Assembly: GCA_019690055.1 (NCBI GenBank)
Contig: JADGGF010000245.1
Location: 1 to 6,765 of the forward strand
Source: Micromonosporaceae bacterium
Lineage (GTDB): Bacteria; Actinomycetota; Actinomycetes; Mycobacteriales; Micromonosporaceae
Reading direction: 5' to 3'
DNA: 6,765 nt
Made by a program: the position numbers and the translations under genes. Numbering within the stretch: the stretch's first letter is position 1; each line of letters starts with the position of its first letter. The notes beneath the pieces are model-generated. The model was not told where the DNA came from, ran no database searches, and was given only the letters and a program-made list of their open reading frames with translations. This document shows positions 1 to 3,906 of this stretch, piece by piece.

Positions 1-1
1 A

Positions 2-166
2 CCGCTGCAGCGCCGGCTGCGGCTTGCCAAGGTCTTCTTCGCCGTGGCCGGCGGCGGGCAGCCCGGAGTCGCCCCCCACCTGGACGTGGCCGAGGCGCGG
101 GCGCTCGCCCTGGCCCTGGCCGAGCACTCCCGCGCCGCTCGCCGCAGCGCCGCGCCGACGACCTGA
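2..166 (+). CDS. 3' end of an unrecognised protein (54 residues visible)
   Basis: An open frame enters from the left edge and stops at TGA 164-166. It shows a hydrophobic stretch (KVFFAVAGGG), then a Pro/His turn (QPGVAPHLDV), then an Ala/Leu/Arg-rich amphipathic helix (AEARALALALAEHSRAARR) and a short disordered tail. Third codon positions are almost all G or C, as expected for coding DNA here, and the competing frames look like shadows. I do not recognise the family from this tail, so no function is given. It is convergent with fabI, whose stop lies 111 nt downstream on the other strand. It is therefore not part of the fatty-acid operon. Confidence 0.6.
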   Translation, partial: PLQRRLRLAKVFFAVAGGGQPGVAPHLDVAEARALALALAEHSRAARRSAAPTT

Positions 167-277
167 CCGTCCGCGTCCGGCCGGCCGGCGACGGGTCAGG
201 CCAGCCGACGACGGTCAGGCCGGTGGACGTCGGTCAGCGGGCGGCGGAAGGCGCTCAGCGACGGGCGGGGATCGCGG
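167..277. other. Convergent intergenic gap with short imperfect direct repeats
   Basis: This 111-nt gap lies between two converging genes. GGTCAGGCC occurs at 194-202 and 213-221, and a partial GGTCAG at 232-237, giving an imperfect 19-nt repeat (about 15 of 19 bases match between the first two units). A bulged GC-rich stem can be drawn around 165-197, which might serve as a bidirectional terminator, but there is no T tract and pairing is poor. Nothing else stands out. Confidence 0.3.
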
Positions 278-1045
278 TCAGGCGCCGACCGCGTGGAAGC
301 CGCCGTCGGCGTGCACGATCTCCCCGGTGGTGGCCGGGAACCAGTCCGACAGCAGCGCCAGGCAGGTGCGGGCGGCCGGCTCGGCGTTGGTCAGCTCCCA
401 CCCCAGCGGGGCGCGGCTCACCCAGGCCTGCTCGAACTCCGCGAAGCCGGGAATCGACTTCGCCGCCATCGTCCGCAGCGGGCCGGCCGAGACGAGGTTG
501 ACCCGGATGCCCTTGGGCCCGAGGTAGCGGGCCAGGTACCGGTTGCACGACTCGAGACCGGCCTTGGCCACGCCCATCCAGTCGTACACGGGCCAGGCCT
601 GGGAGGCGTCGAAGGTCAGGCCGACGATCGCCGAACCCCGCCCGAGCAGGGGCTCGCAGGCCACGGCCAGCGCCTTGTAGGAGTACGTCGACGTCTGCAG
701 CGCCACCGCCACGTCCTCCCACGGCGCGGTGAGGAACCCGCCCCCGAGTGTCGACTGTGGACCGAAGGCGATGGAGTGGAGCACCCCGTCGAGGCCGTCG
801 ACGTGCTCGCGCACCCGGTCGGCCAGTGACGCGAGGTGGTCGGTGTTGTTCACGTCGAGCTCCACCACGGGCGGCTCCACCGGCAGCCGCTTGGCGAACC
901 GCTCCACCAACGACACCCGGCCGTAGGCGGTGAGCACGACCGTCGCCCCCTGCTCCTGGGCGAGCCGGGCCACCGAGTACGCGATCGACTGGTCGGTGAT
1001 GACGCCGGTGATGAGCAGGCGCTTGCCCGCCATGAGTCCAGACAC
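278..1045 (-). CDS. fabI: InhA-type NADH-dependent enoyl-ACP reductase (FabI)
   Basis: Cytosolic enoyl-[acyl-carrier-protein] reductase, which reduces trans-2-enoyl-ACP in the last step of each FAS-II elongation cycle. The 255-residue protein starts MSGLMAGKRLLITG, matching the InhA N-terminus (MTGLLDGKRI). The nucleotide-binding loop GVITDQSIAY is at 14-23. LHSIAF at 89-94 corresponds to the InhA segment carrying Ser94. The active-site set F145, Y154 and K161 lies in DASQAWPVYDWMGVAK, equivalent to InhA F149, Y158 and K165. The SAGPLRT signature follows at 186-192, and HADGG at 245-249 is typical of the C-terminus. The start is GTG at 1045, with GGAGG at 1051-1055 five bases upstream. An internal ATG four codons later is less likely because it would cut conserved residues. 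Compared with InhA, the substrate-binding loop near 195-215 is about ten residues shorter. It is the second gene of an operon with fabG, separated by a hairpin-rich 97-107-nt region. Confidence 0.95.
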   Translation of the reverse strand: MSGLMAGKRLLITGVITDQSIAYSVARLAQEQGATVVLTAYGRVSLVERFAKRLPVEPPVVELDVNNTDHLASLADRVREHVDGLDGVLHSIAFGPQSTLGGGFLTAPWEDVAVALQTSTYSYKALAVACEPLLGRGSAIVGLTFDASQAWPVYDWMGVAKAGLESCNRYLARYLGPKGIRVNLVSAGPLRTMAAKSIPGFAEFEQAWVSRAPLGWELTNAEPAARTCLALLSDWFPATTGEIVHADGGFHAVGA

Positions 1046-1050
1046 GTGTT

Positions 1051-1055
1051 CCTCC
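1051..1055 (-). promoter_or_regulatory. Shine-Dalgarno site of fabI
   Basis: GGAGG on the minus strand, 5 nt before the GTG at 1045. It fixes the GTG rather than the downstream ATG as the start. A short CCTC (minus strand, about 1062-1065) just upstream can pair with the GAGG of this site, so partial occlusion is possible but weak. Confidence 0.6.
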
Positions 1056-1065
1056 AGGTATCGAG

Positions 1066-1119
1066 GTCAGGAAGGACGCCTTCCTGGGCAAAAAGTGTCA
1101 GGAAGGCGTCCTTCCTGAC
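1066..1119. repeat. 21-bp perfect inverted repeat of two near-palindromes
   Basis: The arms at 1066-1086 and 1099-1119 are exact reverse complements, separated by 12 nt (GGCAAAAAGTGT on the plus strand). Each arm is itself an almost complete palindrome (CAGGAAGG, three loop bases, CCTTCCTG), the first with loop ACG and the second with CGT. The region can thus fold as two separate hairpins or as one 21-bp stem. Extragenic palindromes with an AGGAAGG/CCTTCCT core are, as I recall, common in actinomycete genomes, so a REP-like origin is possible. Confidence 0.85.
1068..1086 (-). promoter_or_regulatory. Second hairpin in the fabI leader
   Basis: CAGGAAGG and CCTTCCTG form an 8-bp stem around a 3-nt loop. 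It lies between the U tract of the preceding hairpin and the fabI Shine-Dalgarno site, which begins 12 nt further on. It competes for pairing with the upstream hairpin, because its sequence is the reverse complement of that hairpin's core. Confidence 0.55.
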
Positions 1120-1121
1120 AC
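1090..1121 (-). terminator. Intrinsic terminator-like hairpin between fabG and fabI
   Basis: Read in the direction of the operon, GTGTCAGGAAGG pairs perfectly over 12 bp with CCTTCCTGACAC around an ACG loop (1121 to 1095). It is followed immediately by TTTTT (1094 to 1090). This is a textbook Rho-independent shape, beginning 26 nt after the fabG stop codon. A run of five U's is notable in DNA this GC-rich. If active, it would reduce fabI transcription relative to fabG unless an alternative fold or read-through intervenes. Confidence 0.6.
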
Positions 1122-1147
1122 AGATCTGGCCTGACACGGAGCACGGC

Positions 1148-1852
1148 TCAGTGGCCCATGCCGAGGCCGCCGTCGACGGGGATGACGGCGCCGTTGACGT
1201 AACCCGCCGCGTCGGAGGCGAGCCAGGTGACGACCGCGGCGACCTCGGACGGCGCGGCGAGCCGACCGGCCGGAATCGCCTTGAGGATCTCCGCCCGCCG
1301 GGCCTCGGGCAGCGCGGCGGTCATGTCGGTGTCGATGAACCCGGGCGCGACGACGTTCGCCGTGATGTTGCGTGAGCCGAGCTCCCGGGTGATCGACCGG
1401 GCCATGCCCACCAGGCCGGCCTTGCTCGCCGCGTAGTTGACCTGCCCGGGGCCGCCGTAGAGACCCACGACCGAGGAAATGAAGATCATGCGTCCGAACC
1501 GGGCCCGGACCATCTTCGTCGCGGCCCGCTGGGCGCAGCGCCACGCCCCGGTGAGGTTGGTGTCGAGGACCCGGGTGAACTGCTCCTCGCTCATGCGCAT
1601 GAGTAGGGTGTCCTCGGTGATGCCCGCGTTGGCGACCAGCACCTCCACCGGACCGAGCTGCTCCTCGATCGTGGTGAAGGCGGCGTCGACCGCCGCGCTG
1701 TCGGTCACATCGCAGACCACGCCGAAGCACCCCTCCGGCGGCTGACCGCTGCGATGGGTCACGGCCACGCGGTCCCCCTGGGCCACGAACGCCTGCGCGA
1801 TCGCCAGTCCGATTCCCCGGTTTCCTCCGGTGACCAACACCGTCCGGGCCAT
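1148..1852 (-). CDS. fabG: MabA-like 3-oxoacyl-ACP reductase (FabG)
   Basis: NADPH-dependent 3-oxoacyl-[acyl-carrier-protein] reductase, the first reductive step of FAS-II, acting in the cytosol, normally as a tetramer. The 234-residue short-chain dehydrogenase shows TGGNRGIG at 8-15 (cofactor loop), CDVTD at 47-51 and ANAG at 74-77. The catalytic tetrad is N99, S127, Y140 and K144 (YAASK). PGFIDTDMT is at 170-178 and the C-terminus is PVDGGLGMGH. Many stretches (VLVTGGNRGIGLAIAQ, VTANVVAPG-like, GAVIPVDGG) match Mycobacterium tuberculosis MabA/FabG1 as I recall it, minus MabA's N-terminal extension. Start: ATG at 1852, with GGAAGG at 1862-1867 nine bases upstream. A GTG one codon earlier (1855, spacing 6) is equally possible and adds one residue. 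It is the first gene of the fabG-fabI operon, the mabA-inhA order of mycobacteria, and has its own promoter-like sequence just upstream. Confidence 0.95.
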   Translation of the reverse strand: MARTVLVTGGNRGIGLAIAQAFVAQGDRVAVTHRSGQPPEGCFGVVCDVTDSAAVDAAFTTIEEQLGPVEVLVANAGITEDTLLMRMSEEQFTRVLDTNLTGAWRCAQRAATKMVRARFGRMIFISSVVGLYGGPGQVNYAASKAGLVGMARSITRELGSRNITANVVAPGFIDTDMTAALPEARRAEILKAIPAGRLAAPSEVAAVVTWLASDAAGYVNGAVIPVDGGLGMGH

Positions 1853-1885
1853 CACCCACCACCTTCCGTCACGGCTACCGCAGGC

Positions 1886-1915
1886 AGCCTAGAGGGTCAC
1901 CCAGAGATCGCCGAA
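1886..1915 (-). promoter_or_regulatory. Probable fabG-fabI promoter
   Basis: On the minus strand TTCGGC (1915-1910, a weak -35) is followed after 18 nt by TAGGCT (1891-1886). TAGGCT is a good actinobacterial primary sigma factor -10 (TANNNT). The transcript would begin near 1879, giving a leader of about 25 nt before fabG. The position fits well, but it is a pattern match only. Confidence 0.45.
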
Positions 1916-1938
1916 AGGACGATGACCGATGAGGCGTT

Positions 1939-1968
1939 TTGCCGAACCGCCCCAAACCGGCATAGGCT
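1939..1968 (+). promoter_or_regulatory. Probable divergent plus-strand promoter
   Basis: TTGCCG (1939-1944) and TAGGCT (1963-1968) are separated by 18 nt, the same -10 hexamer and spacing as the opposing fabG promoter. The two -35 elements lie back to back, 23 nt apart. Transcription would start near 1975 and run into the small ORFs at 2053 and 2247. AACCG occurs twice, exactly 10 bp apart, within the spacer (1945-1949 and 1955-1959), which could be a regulator site. Confidence 0.45.
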
Positions 1969-2038
1969 ATCCTTACCGCCGTCATCGGTGTACCCCTCGG
2001 TGCTGCCTGTGCGCCGAGCGTCCGGCCACGCGACTGTT

Positions 2039-2068
2039 GGGAGGTGATCGCTGTGCGAGATAGCGATC
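2039..2068 (+). promoter_or_regulatory. Strong Shine-Dalgarno overlapped by a start-codon hairpin
   Basis: GGGAGGTGATC at 2039-2049 closely matches the full complement of the 16S rRNA 3' end. It sits 8 nt before a GTG (2053). GATCGCT (2046-2052) pairs perfectly with AGCGATC (2062-2068), placing the GTG in a 9-nt loop. The end of the Shine-Dalgarno and the start codon are therefore in one small hairpin, which suggests controlled or attenuated translation. Confidence 0.4.
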
Positions 2069-2097
2069 CTTCCAGTAGTGGCCGCACCGTCTCCTAG
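2053..2097 (+). CDS. Possible 14-residue leader peptide
   Basis: GTG start, then VRDSDPSSSGRTVS and TAG. The only evidence is the near-ideal ribosome-binding site 8 nt upstream and its place shortly after a promoter-like sequence. Codon use is not GC-biased at third positions (about 8 of 14), unlike real genes nearby, so it may be a regulatory leader, a relic of a lost gene, or chance. No membrane segment and no recognisable family. Confidence 0.25.
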   Translation: MRDSDPSSSGRTVS

Positions 2098-2246
2098 GAC
2101 CCAGCCGTCCTGCTCAGGCCCGCTCGTCGCCGAGCCGGTCGAGGTCCGGTCACGACATTCCACGGCTGTCAGCCATCCCTCTTGCCGTTCCGCCCTCCGG
2201 CGCGGTGGGCCGTGCCCGCGCGCCGACGCTACGCCGGGAGTCGTCG

Positions 2247-2336
2247 ATGAAGCGTTACGCTGCCCCGCTGGGCTTCACCCTCTTCGCCATCTGGATCGCC
2301 GTCATCTTCGTGCTGACGGCGAGCATGCACGCGTAA
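2247..2336 (+). CDS. 29-residue single-pass membrane micropeptide
   Basis: ATG at 2247, preceded by GGGAG (2236-2240) at 6 nt spacing, and TAA at 2334. The peptide begins MKRYAAPLGF, runs through one hydrophobic segment at about 8-25 (includes LFAIWIAVIFVL) and ends TASMHA. The K2/R3 charges before the segment predict the N-terminus inside the cell. Of 29 codons, 27 end in G or C, which strongly supports coding. A stable stem-loop begins 5 nt after the stop and a promoter-like sequence lies about 280 nt upstream, so it looks like a small transcription unit divergent from fabG. I do not recognise the family. Comparable micropeptides are often accessory subunits of membrane complexes or transporters, but no partner is encoded in this window. 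Confidence 0.6.
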   Translation: MKRYAAPLGFTLFAIWIAVIFVLTASMHA

Positions 2337-2341
2337 GTCCC

Positions 2342-2390
2342 CCGCGTCCGCGCCGGCCCGCGCACCCCGCGGGCCCGGAAGGCGACGCGG
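2342..2390 (+). terminator. GC-rich stem-loop terminator after the micropeptide
   Basis: The outer arms CCGCGTC (2342-2348) and GACGCGG (2384-2390) pair perfectly. Inside, CCGGCCCGCG (2353-2362) pairs with CGCGGGCCCGG (2368-2378) with one bulged C. There is no T tract, which is usual for actinobacterial terminators of this type. It begins just after the TAA at 2334-2336. Confidence 0.5.
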
Positions 2391-2430
2391 CCGCCGGGCC
2401 AGGCGCATCCCGACCCGACGGCCCCGCCGT
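2391..2430. other. Short spacer with nothing recognised
   Basis: GC-rich spacer between the stem-loop and the SDR remnant. I see no gene, repeat or signal in it. Confidence 0.4.
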
Positions 2431-2640
2431 TCACCGATCGTCCACCAACAGGTCGCTCTCGCTCGATAGCTGGATGCGTCGCTGGCTAGGAAGAGCAGCG
2501 GACCGTCCAGCTCCCCGATCCGACCCACGGGCATGGTTGACCAGCACGTCGATGCGGCCGAAGCACGCCAGGGTCACGGCGATGAGCCGTTCCCACTCCA
2601 CCGCGTCGCGCGTCGCAGGCCATGGAGCGCGTCGCGCATC
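2431..2640 (-). pseudogene. Decayed short-chain dehydrogenase/reductase remnant
   Basis: Family motifs appear in the right order but in different frames on the minus strand. MACDA (the usual CDVTD region) comes first. A frameshift then leads into RDAVEWERLIAVTLACFGRI and DVLVNHA, the SDR segment that ends in NNAG. Next, in another frame from about 2534, come VGRIGELDGPLLFLASDASS, the segment near the SDR C-terminus, and finally, back in the first frame, DLLVDDR, where LLVDGGW is expected. The whole middle, including the Ser-Tyr-Lys catalytic region, is missing, as is the N-terminal cofactor loop. It cannot be functional. It lies 3' of the methyltransferase on the same strand, with an AT-rich patch (2651-2672) between them. 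It is not part of fabG or fabI, whose sequences differ. Confidence 0.7.
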
Positions 2641-2706
2641 ACTGCGGCTAGATCTGTACATTTTTCCATTTGTCGCGCGCCTCGACGGGTTCGATCGGCG
2701 GCCGGT

Positions 2707-3831
2707 TCACGGGTGCAGCTGGTAGAAGCGGAAGGTCGGGTGCTCGATGGGCAGGATCTCGCTGCGCGCGTATCCGGCCTCGGCCGCGAGCGCGTGCAGC
2801 GCCGCCGGCCGCATCATCGTGCCGACCGGCCGGGGATCCGGCCCGACCCGACCCTGCGGCAGGCACCAGATCGGGCTCGCCGCCGCGAAGAGCCGCTCCA
2901 CCAGATCCCCATCAGCCGTGAACGTCTCGGCAACCCGTTCGTCCATCACGATCACCGTCCCTTTTGGACCGAGCGCGGACCGGGCGTTGCGGAGGGCCTC
3001 GACGGGCCGCGGCAGGTCGTGCAGGCACTCGAAGAAGAAGATCACGTCGTACGGCCCGCCCCAGTCGGTCCGCGTCTCCGCCAGGTCGCGCACCTCGAAC
3101 GTGACCCGCTCGGCGACGCCCGCCGCCATCGCGTTGCGCCGGGCCGCGGCGACGGAGGCGTCGTCGCTGTCGAAGCCCGTCACGCGCACCGCCGGCAGCG
3201 CGGTGGCCAGCTCGATCGCCGACCAGCCGTAGCCGCACCCGAAGTCCCCGACGCGGGCGGGCGTCTGCAGCCGCTCCCACACCCCGGGCATCTGCGGCAG
3301 CCAGTTCGGCACAAGGTCGTGCACGAACGCCGGACGGTTCAGCGCCGCCTGGGCCTCGACCGCGTCGGAGCCGTAGTGCGCGTACGGGACGCCCTCGCCG
3401 GTCCGGAAGGCCTGCACGAGGGCCGGCATCACCCCGCCCGCGGCGGCGAGCATCAGCGCGAGCCCGCCGAGGTAGGTCGGACTGGTCTCGTCGACGAGCA
3501 CCGCGGCCACGCCCGGGGCGAGCTGGTGGCGGCCCGATGCGGGCTCGCCGCCGTCCACCGTGGTCAGTCCGGCCACCGCCTGACCCTGCAGCCACTCGAC
3601 CAGGTAGCGCTCGTCGCACCCGGTCCGTCGCGCCAGCTCGGCCGCGGTCAGCGGCTCAGTCGCCAACGCGCTGTAGAGACCCAGCTTCACGCCCAGGTAG
3701 ATGTTGAGCAGCTCCACGGCGCCGACGCCGGCCTCGAAGAGGCGCCCGGTCAGGGCCTCGGTCGCGGCGGAGGCTTCGGTCGGGGTGAGTGCCTCAATCG
3801 GGCTGGACACTGTCGTCACATCGGTGGTCAT
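2707..3831 (-). CDS. SAM-dependent methyltransferase with N-terminal winged-helix domain
   Basis: Predicted cytosolic class I methyltransferase of 374 residues. The first about 120 residues look like the winged-helix/dimerisation domain common in this group (GAVELLNIYLGVKLGLYSAL at about 37-56, then LTAAELARRTGCDERYLVEW at 61-80). After a helical linker, the Rossmann fold begins with motif I, VGDFGCGYGW (194-203). The acidic residue after strand 2 is D221 in VTGFDSDDAS. YDVIFFFECLHDLP at 261-274 covers the strand 4 region, and KGTVIVMDE at 290-298 strand 5. The layout resembles Mycobacterium tuberculosis Rv2258c-like proteins and O-methyltransferases, from memory. The substrate is unknown. 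The start ATG at 3831 is chosen because AAGGAGA (3838-3844) lies 6 nt upstream. The frame is open for 21 more codons, but that extension is Pro/Arg-rich and unlike the family. It follows the AAA-type ATPase gene by 75 nt on the same strand and may share its transcript. Confidence 0.88.
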   Translation of the reverse strand: MTTDVTTVSSPIEALTPTEASAATEALTGRLFEAGVGAVELLNIYLGVKLGLYSALATEPLTAAELARRTGCDERYLVEWLQGQAVAGLTTVDGGEPASGRHQLAPGVAAVLVDETSPTYLGGLALMLAAAGGVMPALVQAFRTGEGVPYAHYGSDAVEAQAALNRPAFVHDLVPNWLPQMPGVWERLQTPARVGDFGCGYGWSAIELATALPAVRVTGFDSDDASVAAARRNAMAAGVAERVTFEVRDLAETRTDWGGPYDVIFFFECLHDLPRPVEALRNARSALGPKGTVIVMDERVAETFTADGDLVERLFAAASPIWCLPQGRVGPDPRPVGTMMRPAALHALAAEAGYARSEILPIEHPTFRFYQLHP

Positions 3832-3837
3832 GGGTTG

Positions 3838-3844
3838 TCTCCTT
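3838..3844 (-). promoter_or_regulatory. Shine-Dalgarno that decides the methyltransferase start
   Basis: AAGGAGA on the minus strand with a 6-nt spacer to the ATG at 3831. The in-frame upstream start at 3894 has no comparable site. Confidence 0.65.
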
Positions 3845-3887
3845 CCTGGTCGCGGCCCCGCGGGCCGGGGCGCCACCCGGTAGGCGT

Positions 3888-3900
3888 CAGGCACCGCCTG
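3888..3900 (-). other. Small hairpin after the ATPase gene stop codon
   Basis: CAGGC and GCCTG form a 5-bp stem with a 3-nt loop, beginning 6 nt after the ATPase stop codon. There is no T tract. It may be a weak terminator or incidental. The remaining spacer to the methyltransferase is GC-rich and shows no clear promoter. Confidence 0.25.
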
Positions 3901-3906
3901 GCATCG

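Noticed and set aside
194..240. CRISPR-like repeats
   Set aside because: The units are short, imperfect and contiguous, with no unique spacers.
255..1091. 278-codon minus-strand frame overlapping fabI, and a similar 254-codon frame at 1098-1862 over fabG
   Set aside because: Both are out-of-frame shadows with low-complexity Arg/Gly/Pro translations. fabI and fabG explain the same DNA with conserved motifs.
1957..1979. DtxR/IdeR-like iron box around TAGGCTATCCTTA
   Set aside because: The central TAGGCTA matches, but the left half does not resemble the consensus and symmetry is poor. A -10 promoter element explains it better.
1875..2163. 70- and 88-codon minus-strand frames upstream of fabG
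   Set aside because: They overlap the promoter region and each other, lack ribosome-binding sites and resemble no family. Their composition is that of non-coding DNA.
3832..3894. N-terminal extension of the methyltransferase by 21 codons
   Set aside because: The extension is Pro/Arg-rich, has no ribosome-binding site at its start, and contains the good Shine-Dalgarno for the ATG at 3831.
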